DNA of 64,000 bases from Solimonas sp041659605 (GTDB taxonomy: Bacteria > Pseudomonadota > Gammaproteobacteria > Nevskiales > Nevskiaceae). Shown one piece after another: positions 34,435 to 43,189 of the stretch. Each line of letters starts with the position of its first letter. Positions within the stretch are counted from its first letter, which is position 1. The DNA lies in NCBI GenBank assembly GCA_041659605.1, contig JBAZXW010000001.1, forward strand, positions 62,001 through 126,000, in the 5' to 3' direction. A program made the position numbers and the translations under genes. Below the pieces are notes generated by a model, which saw only the letters and a list, made by a program, of their open reading frames with translations, was not told where the DNA came from and searched no databases.

Positions 34435-34563
34435 CTGTCGCTCTCTTCCAGGAGTGGACTAGAGGCTATGAGTCGCAGAAGGAGCCAACAAGGGCCGTTT
34501 TCAGCAGTCTGCAGCGGACAAATTCGCTCTCGTGGAGCGCGACGTCAGCAGCGTGCCGCAGCC

Positions 34564-35589
34564 TCAAGTCGCGAACATGTTTTTCCGGAAGGTCGATGGA
34601 TTCACGCCGAACACGCGCTGAAACGTGCGCCGGAAGCTGCGCGGGTCCGCGTAGCCCGTCTGCGCAGCGATGACGTCGACCGGCTCGCCGAAGGCCAGCA
34701 GGCTGCTGACAGACTCGCGGAACACGTGGTTCCTGAGCTCGCGGAACGAGGTCCTCTCCAGGGCCAGGTTGCGCCGCAAGGTTGCCACGCTGATCCCCGC
34801 GGAGGCTGCGATCTGCTCCTGGCTGGTGACGCCGGTGCGCAGGGCATTGGCCACGAACGATTGCAGGCTCGGCGTCGACAAGCCGCTCCGGCGCTTGTCG
34901 AGGATGTTGAGGAAGATCTGGTAGATCCCGGAACGCCAGTCGGCGAGGCTGCGCTTTGCGGTCGGCAAAGTGGCGACGCTTCGGGGCAGGACGATATCCA
35001 CGCCCTGTCCGCCGAACTGCACGCCGCAGTCGGGCGCCGCCAGATGATGGATCACTGCGGAGGGGCGGCCATTGGCGGTGCGAAAGCGGATCACCGGAAA
35101 CGTGGTGTCGGCCAGCCACTGGAACGTGCAATAGAACGGGATGCAGGTCAGTTCCAGGAAGATCTGGCGAGCGTCCGCGGAACCGGCCTTGAACGTCATG
35201 CAGTAGTGCATTTCGCCGAGTCGGAATTTCACCTCGGAGTGCACGTCCGGCCAGAGAATGTTCGCCGCGCCGGCAAAGGCGCTGATCGCCGCGCCCAGCG
35301 TCGGTTCCTGCATCGCGCGGGCGACCATCAATTCCGTGCTGCCCGGCGCTACCGGATGGGAACTCAGGCCGAGAAGCTCGTCGCCCACCTGCTGACCGAC
35401 GGACGACAACAAGGTCCACACCGTTCCCGAATCGATGTAGTCATCGCTGCTGGAAAACGAGGACGCGGTCGAACCGGAGCGCTCGAGCAGATCGGCGATG
35501 TTGTCCACGCCGTAGCTGGACTTCTCCATGAGTGCCCGCAGGTCTTTCATGGAGATCTGCGAAGTCCGGTGCTTGGTTTCGGCAATCAC
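34564..35589 (-). CDS. AraC-family transcriptional regulator
   Basis: This 341-residue protein has a GTG start with GGAG 8 bases upstream. It has an N-terminal ligand-binding-like domain of the AraC/arabinose-binding-like type found in OruR/ArgR-like AraC regulators (residues about 25-210). The C-terminal double HTH includes ISVATLRRNLALERTSF and GYADPRSFRRTFQRVFGVNPSTFRKN (in two segments). It lies inside the catabolic gene cluster on the same strand and probably activates it in response to the pathway substrate. Confidence 0.9.
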   Translation of the reverse strand: MIAETKHRTSQISMKDLRALMEKSSYGVDNIADLLERSGSTASSFSSSDDYIDSGTVWTLLSSVGQQVGDELLGLSSHPVAPGSTELMVARAMQEPTLGAAISAFAGAANILWPDVHSEVKFRLGEMHYCMTFKAGSADARQIFLELTCIPFYCTFQWLADTTFPVIRFRTANGRPSAVIHHLAAPDCGVQFGGQGVDIVLPRSVATLPTAKRSLADWRSGIYQIFLNILDKRRSGLSTPSLQSFVANALRTGVTSQEQIAASAGISVATLRRNLALERTSFRELRNHVFRESVSSLLAFGEPVDVIAAQTGYADPRSFRRTFQRVFGVNPSTFRKNMFAT

Positions 35590-35678
35590 GTCGATCGCTC
35601 CAGTTCAAAACCCGTTTGGGCGACGGTCTCCGGAGTATAGGCGCGCGGCAGGCGACCGGCACCAGGCGCCCGCGCGCT

Positions 35679-36479
35679 TCACCCGGCGCCTTTCTGGAAG
35701 TTGCGACGATGGCGTCGCATGCCCGCCAGCCAGCGGTCGTAGTCCGACGCCTTCCTCTGAAAATAGAGCTCGACGTCCTTGTGGGGAAGCACCAGGAAGC
35801 GACCGGCGGCCATGGCCTCGATGCACAGGTCGGCGACGAAGTCCGGTTCCAGGATCCCGTCGCCCGCGGCCTGCACGACATCGACGAGCGCGTTCGGATC
35901 GGCCATGTACTTGATGATGTTGGTGCGCACGGCTTGCGGGCACAGGACCGACACGCCGATGCCCCGGTCCACGTAGTTGATGGCGAGCCATTCGGCCAGG
36001 GCGACCGCCGCGTGCTTGGACACCGCATACGCACCCGAGTCGAACTGGGACAAAAGGCCCGCCGCCGACGACGTGCTCAGCAGGTACCCGCTGCCGCGAG
36101 CGAGCATCCCGGGAACGACGGCGCGCGCCGCGGCCAGGTGCGACCACGTGTGCACGTTCATCATCCGCTGCCATTCGGCGGTCGGCATCTCCAGCCCGCC
36201 GATCCGGCCGTAGCCGGCATTGGATACGAACACGTCGATGCGCCCGTGGAGTTTCTCCATGCGCGCGACCAGTGCCTCGATCGCCGCTTCATCGCCGACG
36301 TCGAGCTGCTCGGCGGAGGCTCGCGCGCCGATCGACGCTGCGGTTTCGGAAGCATCGGCGCCGTTCAGGTCCACGCAGACGACGAAGCGCGCTCCTTTGG
36401 CGGCGAAGCGCTGCGCGAGGGAGCGGCCGATGCCGGAACCGGCGCCGGTGATGATCGTGACCTTGTCGGTGATCTCCAT
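35679..36479 (-). CDS. Short-chain dehydrogenase/reductase
   Basis: This 266-residue classical SDR (ATG 36479; a TTG two codons earlier overlaps the upstream stop) has the cofactor motif IITGAGSGIGRSLAQRF near residue 8, NAG at VSNAGYG, catalytic Ser in LLSTSSAAG and the YAVSK motif (Tyr/Lys about 155-159). An Asp-containing VCVDLNGAD after strand 2 suggests NAD(H). It follows the D-aminoacylase-type gene directly. It may oxidise an alcohol of the substrate to the ketone used by the monooxygenase. Confidence 0.9.
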   Translation of the reverse strand: MEITDKVTIITGAGSGIGRSLAQRFAAKGARFVVCVDLNGADASETAASIGARASAEQLDVGDEAAIEALVARMEKLHGRIDVFVSNAGYGRIGGLEMPTAEWQRMMNVHTWSHLAAARAVVPGMLARGSGYLLSTSSAAGLLSQFDSGAYAVSKHAAVALAEWLAINYVDRGIGVSVLCPQAVRTNIIKYMADPNALVDVVQAAGDGILEPDFVADLCIEAMAAGRFLVLPHKDVELYFQRKASDYDRWLAGMRRHRRNFQKGAG

Positions 36480-36481
36480 GT

Positions 36482-38182
36482 TCAATGCGGGACGACGCGA
36501 CCCGGCGATGCGCCGGTGTGTTTCCCGCCGCGGAACGTGACCTTGCCGTTGACGCAGACGAGGTCATAGCCGCCGGCACTCGGCTGCTTGCGCCAGTCGC
36601 CATCGGGGAGATCGTAGGCGTGCTTGTACGACGAGGTATCGACGAAAAGCTTGTCGAGACCGTACACCAGCAGATCAGCGGCCTTGCCTTTCTCGACGGT
36701 GCCGCGATCCTTGATGCCGAAAATATGCATCGGCAAGCCGCTCATCTTGTGATGCGCCTCTTCCAGGCTGACGATCTTCTGATCGCGCACGAGGTTGACC
36801 AGGAAGTCCGTGCCCCAGTGGCCGCCGCAGAATATTTTCAGGTGCGCACCGCCATCCGACCCGCCGGGAACCATGCGCTCGTGCGTGAACAGCTCGCGCA
36901 GGATCTCGGGATTCGTGGCGGTGGCATTGGGTGACCTGAAGATGGCGGCGCCCTTGGAGCTCAGGATGATCTCCGCGAACAGGTCGATCGTCTTGACCCC
37001 GCGCGCCTTGGTCGCCGCGCCGAGCAGCTGGCCTTCCAGATCCTTGTACTCCTGACTCTCGCCCACCGAGATCACGGTGAACCGATCGAGGTCGCCGCCG
37101 ACGATCATGAATTTTTGCGGATCGTAGGCCTCGCGCAAGCGCGCCCGGTACTTGTCGTCCCGCAACATCGCCAGGCTCTTGTCGATCGAGCCTGCGTAGG
37201 TGAGTTCCCGGAAGGTCTCGTCAGAATCGAACAACGTCAGCGTGCCCAGCGAAATCTCGGCCCAGACGCGATGACAGAACGACGCGGCCCACATGTCGAG
37301 GCCCTCCGCTCGCGTCGAATCGAGCCACGCAAGACCCGCCTTGTGGATCGGAAACTCGTTGTGGGTTGCAATGACGTTGTGGAACACCGGCCGGCCGGTT
37401 TCGCGCGCGAGCCGTGCGGAGACCGCAACCGTCTCGTCCTTGCCAGCGAGGCCTGAAAGACACTGGATGATGCCGCTGCCCCGCTCCTTCAGCACCGACG
37501 CGATTTCGCACAACTGGCCGATATCCATGACGTCGCAGGGCATGGGGCTGCCATCGAAATCCAGGTGCAGATTGTTCCTGCCCAGCGAGGAGCAGGAGAA
37601 CCCGAGCGCGCCGGCATCCATGGCTTCGTTCAGCAAGCGCTTGATCTCGGCAAGCTCCGCCGGGGTGGCCAGGCGGCTCTTCGCCTCGTCGACGCCCATG
37701 ACGAAGATCATCAACGCGTTCAGCGGCACGTAGCACATGGCGTTGACGGCCTTGTCGGTCCGTCGCAGCGACTGGAGAAACTCGGGGAACGACTCCCAGT
37801 CCCAGGGCAGGCTCGCCCTCTGGTGCGCCACGGGAATCTGCTCGACGTTCTCCATCATGACCATGTAGCGGTCCTGGTGCTCCTTCCGGCACGGGGCAAA
37901 ACCAAAACCACAGTTGGCCATGACGACGGAGGTGACACCGTTCTGCCCTCCGTCGGCACAGGTCGAGTCCCTGAAGATCTGGGCATCGTAGTGCGTGTGG
38001 TGATCCACGATGCCCGGTGCCACGATGAGCCCGCTGGCATCCACGACTTCGGCGGCGCCGCCGGTGATCTGGCCGATCTCGACGATCCTGCCGTCGCTGA
38101 TGCCCACGTCTGCCTTGAAGCGTGGCGCTCCCGTGCCGTCGACGACGGTTCCGTTCTTGATTAGCAAGTCGTAAGTAGCCAT
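36482..38182 (-). CDS. N-acyl-D-amino-acid deacylase-type amidohydrolase
   Basis: This 566-residue protein matches the D-aminoacylase/dihydroorotase-like group. It starts with the beta-sandwich LLIKNGTVVDGTGAPRFKADV, then the metal motif GIVDHHTHYDAQIF (HxH near residue 62), VMANCGFGFAPC and later GSDGGAHL with a late Asp. The C-terminal strand domain ends with GKVTFRGGKHTGASPGRV. Relatives act on cyclic amides and acylated amino acids and many have no known substrate. It is separated by 28 bases from the TonB receptor gene and overlaps the SDR start. Confidence 0.88.
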   Translation of the reverse strand: MATYDLLIKNGTVVDGTGAPRFKADVGISDGRIVEIGQITGGAAEVVDASGLIVAPGIVDHHTHYDAQIFRDSTCADGGQNGVTSVVMANCGFGFAPCRKEHQDRYMVMMENVEQIPVAHQRASLPWDWESFPEFLQSLRRTDKAVNAMCYVPLNALMIFVMGVDEAKSRLATPAELAEIKRLLNEAMDAGALGFSCSSLGRNNLHLDFDGSPMPCDVMDIGQLCEIASVLKERGSGIIQCLSGLAGKDETVAVSARLARETGRPVFHNVIATHNEFPIHKAGLAWLDSTRAEGLDMWAASFCHRVWAEISLGTLTLFDSDETFRELTYAGSIDKSLAMLRDDKYRARLREAYDPQKFMIVGGDLDRFTVISVGESQEYKDLEGQLLGAATKARGVKTIDLFAEIILSSKGAAIFRSPNATATNPEILRELFTHERMVPGGSDGGAHLKIFCGGHWGTDFLVNLVRDQKIVSLEEAHHKMSGLPMHIFGIKDRGTVEKGKAADLLVYGLDKLFVDTSSYKHAYDLPDGDWRKQPSAGGYDLVCVNGKVTFRGGKHTGASPGRVVPH

Positions 38183-38210
38183 GCACAGTCCTTCCTCAGA
38201 CGGTATCCAT

Positions 38211-40892
38211 TCAGAAATAGTTGTAAGCCAACGTCAGTCCATAGGTGCGCGGTGGCGCGACACGACGAGCGATTACATCGCCGGTCTGGAAAATGCTGAC
38301 CACGCCCAACTCATCGGTGAGGTTGCGACCGAATGCCGTCACCCGCCAGTGGCCATCAATGGTGTGCAACGCTGTCGTTGCGCCAAACAAGTCATATTGC
38401 GGATGACGGAAGCGGCTATCGCCCTCCAGCGTCGAGTTGGTTTCACCCGTGCGTGACCACGACGCGCCGAGCACGAGATAAAGATCGTTGCCTAGCGGGG
38501 TCGTGTAGTTGACGAGGCCGTTGATCTGGACCTTCGGTGAAAAATTGAAACTGCTGCCGGCGAAATCGGTGGCCTCCCCGCTGACGAAGCCGTATCCGGT
38601 GAAGCCCTGTACCTTGGTATCGACATACGATCCCGCCAGAGACAGGTAGAGGCCTTCTGTAGCCTGCCAGCTGACGCTCAGGTCTGCGCCCATCACACGG
38701 GATTTGGGCGCGTTGCGGATCACCGGCAGCGGTCCGAAGAGCGGATCCGGTGTTCTCACCAGCAGCTGCTTGTCCTTGTAGTCGTAATAAAAGAGTGCCG
38801 CGTTGGTTTGCAGGGCGCGCCCCAGGAATCCGATCTTGGCGCCGATCTCATAGGCATCGAGGCGCTCTTGCCTGGCGGGCAGAAAGGAGGATGAGCTCGT
38901 TGCAGCAAGAAGGGGGTAGCTGCCGGACTTGTAGCCCCGAGTGTAAGAGGCGTAGATCAGGCCAAAGTCCGGTACCCAGTCCAGGCCAGCCTTGTACGCC
39001 AAGTTGCGCTCTTTGAGCTCGTCTCGCCACAGCAGGTCTGGCCGGCCATTTCCCTTGTCCTCCGATCGCTCGGTGACATATTCCTCGTCCTCGACGATGG
39101 TCAGGCAATCGCCTTTGCTAGCCGGTGGCGCCGGCGGCAACCCGGCCTGGGCTCGCCTTTGTGCGCTGAGAACATTGATCGGCGCCGCGAATCCCAAGGT
39201 CCCCTCGGAGTCCAGAGTTTCGTAGATGCAAGCCGAGTTGCTCCGGCTGTCCTGCGTATATCGCGCTCCGACGTGCGTCCTGAACTCCTCTCCAAGATTT
39301 ACGTCCACGTTGCCGAAAACGCCGTAGGACTGCGAGTCGCCGTAGGAAAAGCCTGCCCCACGATTGCCCAGAAATGCCACGCCGTAGGGCGATTGTTCGG
39401 TCGGTGGGCCCCATGGCGACTGGGCAGTGCCAGTGTCCATGAGGATGAAGTAATCGATATCTGTTTCATCTTCGGCGCCGTTGGCTCCGACCATCCACTG
39501 GACGCTGTCATCGAAGGCGATGCCGTCGATGCGCGTTTCGAGCGCGGTGAAAGCGATCTTCGCCGTGATGTCCACTTCTGCGTTATAGACATCGATCCCG
39601 GACTGAGGAACTTTCGAGCCGTCGCTCCTCACCGCTCCGTGATTGAGCAGCATCACCAGATTGGTGTCGTCAGCTGCTTGCCAGTCGGCACGCATCGCCG
39701 CGTACCAGAAGCTGTCGTTGAGCTTCCAGTCGGTATGGGGATCCCAATCCGCGCTGCGGTTGTCCGTGGCATCCGCCGAAAAATAGGGATAGTCGGCGAC
39801 CCTCTCGTGCGGCATCTGCACCGGCGCGATCGGCGACGGGCTCAGGAACATCGCCTGTGCCGCCGTGGCGTCGCTGTGGTCGTCCCAGCCGGAAACGGTG
39901 AGTGCGAAAGCCAGCGCCTCCGATGCATCCCAGTTCAGCATGCCGCGCCACGACAGCTTGTCCAGCTCTCCAAGAGTGTCTTCCGGGCGCGTGTGACTCG
40001 TCTGGTATCCCTCGGTGGATCGTATGTGTCGCGCCGCCACCCGGCCGCCGATGGTGTCGGTGATCGGGCCGCTGATGAACCCTTCCACATCAGCGGTCGC
40101 AAAGCGGCCATATGTGCCACTGAGGCCGCCTTCGAGCTGCCCGCCCGGCTTGTTGGTAATGAAGTTGATTGCACCGCCGGTGGAGTTGCGACCGTACAGC
40201 AGTCCCTGCGGGCCCTTGAGAACTTCGATTCGCTCCAGGTCGGTGTCCGGACCCTTGGACATGATCGAGTAAGGCAGACTGATCTCGTCCACGTAGATGC
40301 CGACCGTCGGGGTCGCGTTGTACGTGGTGTCGTTGAAGCCGACGCCTCGCAGCGTATAGACCGGGGTGTTGTTGCCGCTGTCCGCAAAGGTGAATCCCGG
40401 GACCACTGCTTGCAGATCACGGGTATCGGTGATGCCGAGCTGCTTGAGCGTGTCACCGCTGAATGCCTGGATGGAAAGCGGCACCGAGTTGATGGATTCG
40501 GAGCGCTTCTGCGCAGTCACGATGATTTCTTCGATCTCGGAGGCCTGCCTGGGCGCCGGCGCGACGGGGGCCGGCGCCGAAATAGGCACAACCGGAATAG
40601 TTGCCAAGTCCGCGGTTTCCGCGCTGCCGGTGGACTCGGCGGGGGCTGATGCTTCGCTCGCGGAGGCTCCTTCAAGAGGCTGCCCACCGCTTGCTGGCGC
40701 ATCGCCCTGCCCGGATTGTGGTTCGCTACTCCGCTTGCCCGGCTCCAGCGCGAGCAGGTCATCGAGCTCTTGATCCTCAGAGGTCGCAGCCGTTGCAGGC
40801 TGGCCGCCTGACATCGCAAGGATCACCGCGATCGCAAGCATCGTTGCGCTGGCACGCGGAGCAAACTTTGCTGCCAAGGCATCGGAACGCAC
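38211..40892 (-). CDS. TonB-dependent outer-membrane receptor
   Basis: The GTG at 40892 is chosen because a strong GGGAGGAG (40908-40901) lies 8 bases upstream. The product has 893 residues: a signal peptide (MLAIAVILAMSGGQPATAA), a long Pro/Ala/Glu-rich linker (about residues 45-120), then the TonB-box and plug region (EIEEIIVTAQKRSE, IEVLKGPQGLLYGRNSTGG). A 22-strand barrel follows, ending in an aromatic Phe (LTLAYNYF). It is the first gene of the catabolic operon and probably imports the pathway substrate. It is CirA/iron-complex receptor-like in form, with no sign of siderophore genes nearby. Confidence 0.92.
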   Translation of the reverse strand: MRSDALAAKFAPRASATMLAIAVILAMSGGQPATAATSEDQELDDLLALEPGKRSSEPQSGQGDAPASGGQPLEGASASEASAPAESTGSAETADLATIPVVPISAPAPVAPAPRQASEIEEIIVTAQKRSESINSVPLSIQAFSGDTLKQLGITDTRDLQAVVPGFTFADSGNNTPVYTLRGVGFNDTTYNATPTVGIYVDEISLPYSIMSKGPDTDLERIEVLKGPQGLLYGRNSTGGAINFITNKPGGQLEGGLSGTYGRFATADVEGFISGPITDTIGGRVAARHIRSTEGYQTSHTRPEDTLGELDKLSWRGMLNWDASEALAFALTVSGWDDHSDATAAQAMFLSPSPIAPVQMPHERVADYPYFSADATDNRSADWDPHTDWKLNDSFWYAAMRADWQAADDTNLVMLLNHGAVRSDGSKVPQSGIDVYNAEVDITAKIAFTALETRIDGIAFDDSVQWMVGANGAEDETDIDYFILMDTGTAQSPWGPPTEQSPYGVAFLGNRGAGFSYGDSQSYGVFGNVDVNLGEEFRTHVGARYTQDSRSNSACIYETLDSEGTLGFAAPINVLSAQRRAQAGLPPAPPASKGDCLTIVEDEEYVTERSEDKGNGRPDLLWRDELKERNLAYKAGLDWVPDFGLIYASYTRGYKSGSYPLLAATSSSSFLPARQERLDAYEIGAKIGFLGRALQTNAALFYYDYKDKQLLVRTPDPLFGPLPVIRNAPKSRVMGADLSVSWQATEGLYLSLAGSYVDTKVQGFTGYGFVSGEATDFAGSSFNFSPKVQINGLVNYTTPLGNDLYLVLGASWSRTGETNSTLEGDSRFRHPQYDLFGATTALHTIDGHWRVTAFGRNLTDELGVVSIFQTGDVIARRVAPPRTYGLTLAYNYF

Positions 40893-41291
40893 CAAACGAT
40901 CTCCTCCCGAGCGCCGTAATAGTTGTGCACCTGTCTCTCGACTTCGAGGCCACACTACGAGCCGATGGGGAGGTCAGCAATGGTTTTTGCTCGCATTCTG
41001 CACAGGACACTTTCGCTCAGCACTCATGAGTGACTAGCCACTTGAGATGTCCTAGCAAACGGAAGGGTAGCGGGTGGGCCGGTCAGACCTTCATTGGCAA
41101 CTGTGACCGGCGCCAAGAGTCCTGGTTAGTCAGCGCAGCTTTTCTTGATCGAGCGGTCGCTCCGGAGCACGCAGTTTAAAGGCGGGAGCGACCGCAATGG
41201 CTCGGGCGCAGCCTTTGCTCAACGTCTCTCTGGTCGACCGACGGTAAGGGTGTGTTGTAGCGATACACCTCAAGCGGCGGCAAAGAACGAC
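40893..41291. promoter_or_regulatory. Promoter/operator region of the TonB receptor operon with two inverted repeats
   Basis: About 400 bases with no gene. It contains the perfect 12-bp palindrome CACTCATGAGTG (41021-41032), a candidate operator 129 bases before the receptor start. It also holds an 11-bp inverted repeat, GCGGTCGCTCC (41153-41163) and GGAGCGACCGC (41185-41195), around a 21-base spacer, about 100 bases downstream of the HupE-type gene stop. The second repeat lacks a U-run and could be a boundary or processing stem. Confidence 0.5.
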
Positions 41292-42275
41292 TCAGACCAG
41301 CCGGTCCAGATACCAGAATATCGCCAGCGCGCCAGCTCCAACGCCGACCGGATAGTTCGCCGGCACGAACCTGTCTTGCCGATTGAAAGCGCTGAAGACG
41401 CTCAGTACACACTCGGCGAGCAAGACCACGGTGATCTGCGCAAGTTCGATGCCGATGTTGAAGCTGACGAGACTCCATGCGAGATAGGTGCCGCTCAGGC
41501 CGACTGTTGCGAGACTGTTGGCGAAACCCAGGCCATGAACGAGCCCGCAGACGACGACCATTGCCGGCCACGCCGGCAGGCTCGACTGGGTGCCAACCCG
41601 CCGCCCGCGCGCTATAGCCGAGGCGAAGTACGCAATCGTGAGTGCAATCACAGCCTCCACTGGTGCAGGCGCAACGCGCAGTGAACCCAGGACGCTCAGA
41701 GCCAGCGTGAGGCTGTGCGCGACCGTGAACAGCGTGATGCCGAAGTACAGGCTCGAGGGCCGCCGTCGCAGGAAGGTAAACAGCAGCAAGATGTATGCGA
41801 GATGATCCGGGCCGCCGAGAACGTGCGTGACGCCGTCAACGAGCAGGTCGCTACGCGCACCGCCCTGCGTCTCCGCAGCCTCGATCGACAGATCACGGCG
41901 CGACGCGTCGAGATGGTCGAAGCGCGCCACGCCGTCCGGACTGACGATCTTCACTAACACGTCGAACGGGACACCTTCCAACAGCGGCGCAGATATCCGA
42001 GCCGGCGCCTGCGCGCACGACAGTGTGTAGTCGCGCTGCTCTACGCTAGCGCTGCGCGACGTTCCAAGCAGCACCAGCGTGCATCCCGGCCCGGCGACCC
42101 AGTCGCCGCTGGCGCTGTCTGCATCCTTGATATGAAGTCGCCAGGACAGGCGGTGATGGAGCCCGTCGCTGCTTTGGATGACAAGGAAGCTCGTGCGGAA
42201 CTCGTGTGCCAGCGCCGATGTGCTCGCGAGTAGCGAGGTCGTCAGCAAGAGCAGGCGCATCCACGCACCGCTCAC
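41292..42275 (-). CDS. HupE/UreJ-like membrane protein with an exported N-terminal domain
   Basis: This 327-residue protein has a signal peptide (LLLLTTSLLASTSALA), then a beta-type soluble domain (residues about 22-150). A C-terminal membrane region with about six helices follows, carrying the HupE/UreJ-like motifs GVTHVLGGPDHLAYILLL and VCGLVHGLGFANSL. HupE/UreJ proteins are nickel/cobalt or small-ligand permease-like. Its GTG overlaps the stop of the PPIase gene, and it ends the lipoprotein operon. Exact substrate unknown. Confidence 0.8.
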   Translation of the reverse strand: MSGAWMRLLLLTTSLLASTSALAHEFRTSFLVIQSSDGLHHRLSWRLHIKDADSASGDWVAGPGCTLVLLGTSRSASVEQRDYTLSCAQAPARISAPLLEGVPFDVLVKIVSPDGVARFDHLDASRRDLSIEAAETQGGARSDLLVDGVTHVLGGPDHLAYILLLFTFLRRRPSSLYFGITLFTVAHSLTLALSVLGSLRVAPAPVEAVIALTIAYFASAIARGRRVGTQSSLPAWPAMVVVCGLVHGLGFANSLATVGLSGTYLAWSLVSFNIGIELAQITVVLLAECVLSVFSAFNRQDRFVPANYPVGVGAGALAIFWYLDRLV

Positions 42276-43189
42276 GGCGCCCGCCCCGAAAGTCCTTCAC
42301 CCCCGGCCGCAAGCGCAGCAGCCGTGGCGAGCTCCGCTCGCGACCCCGCCGGATCTGATTCTTCGTCCGCCCTGACGATGTGATAGCGCGCCGCCAGCTC
42401 CGCGTAGTGCTCCTCACGAGCGACGGCGCGCGAGTGTTCGACCCAGTCACGTGCGACGCGCTTGTAGACCTCGTCCAACTCCGGGATGCGCGACGGTTCG
42501 GAGCGCTCGCGGAACACCAGGTGCACGCCCGTGCGGGAGCGCAGCGGCCCATCCCACACACTGACTTCTGCGTGCTTGAGTTCGTTTGTAAATTCGGCAC
42601 CGTACAGCTGTGCCAGTCGGGCGTCGGTCGCGGATGCGATACGCATCCCGTCCGCGCTCGGATCGCCGTAGTCGCTACCGGCGTCTCTGCCCTTCCCTTG
42701 CAGCCTGTCGAGCGCGAACGCCGCCCGTTCCAGCGCGGCTTCGCTGCCGTCGCGCAGCGAAAACGTGACTTGGGTGAATGACTCGGCTGCGGGTTCGCGA
42801 TAATGCTCGGCGTTGCGCGCGAAGAACTGTTCGAGTTCGACGCGCTGCGGCGCATCCAGCGCCGCCATGTTGTCGAGCGCGTACTCCATCTTCTGCACCA
42901 GGCGTCGGCGGACGATCAGATCGTTCTGGTCCAGACCCAGTCGCAGCGCCTCGCGGTACAGCACCTCCGCGCGAACCCAGCGCTCGACCGGATCGCGGTT
43001 TTCGCCGGCGACGATCTCGTCTCCCACCACCGTTTGAGGGCTGGCCAGCACCTGCGCACGGGGCGGAACGCTGATTACGGTGTCTCCGGCAGATACGGGG
43101 TCGCCGCGCAGCCGATCAACCGCAAAGGCAGCGACACCCAGGCAGACCATCAGAATCTCGGGGGTCCGCAGCCAGGAATGGCGCGTCAC
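42272..43189 (-). CDS. Membrane-anchored parvulin/SurA-like peptidyl-prolyl isomerase family protein
   Basis: The GTG at 43189 overlaps the stop of the DUF3604 gene. The 305-residue product has an N-terminal anchor (PEILMVCLGVAAFAVDRL) and the helical block REALRLGLDQNDLIVRRRLVQK typical of PpiC/SurA-like chaperone domains (residues about 80-110). The C-terminal half has EVSVWDGPLRSRTGVHLVFR, the parvulin-like terminal strand. Key parvulin catalytic residues cannot be confirmed by eye. It is probably a dedicated folding factor for the exported proteins encoded just upstream in the operon. Confidence 0.7.
   Translation of the reverse strand: MTRHSWLRTPEILMVCLGVAAFAVDRLRGDPVSAGDTVISVPPRAQVLASPQTVVGDEIVAGENRDPVERWVRAEVLYREALRLGLDQNDLIVRRRLVQKMEYALDNMAALDAPQRVELEQFFARNAEHYREPAAESFTQVTFSLRDGSEAALERAAFALDRLQGKGRDAGSDYGDPSADGMRIASATDARLAQLYGAEFTNELKHAEVSVWDGPLRSRTGVHLVFRERSEPSRIPELDEVYKRVARDWVEHSRAVAREEHYAELAARYHIVRADEESDPAGSRAELATAAALAAGGEGLSGRAP

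Noticed and set aside
33763..35640. 625-codon + strand frame opposite the monooxygenase and AraC genes
   Set aside because: Antisense shadow. Both - strand genes have clear motifs.
38211..40955. Extending the TonB receptor to an upstream start at 40955
   Set aside because: The strong ribosome binding site at 40901-40908 fixes the start at 40892. The upstream extension covers that site.
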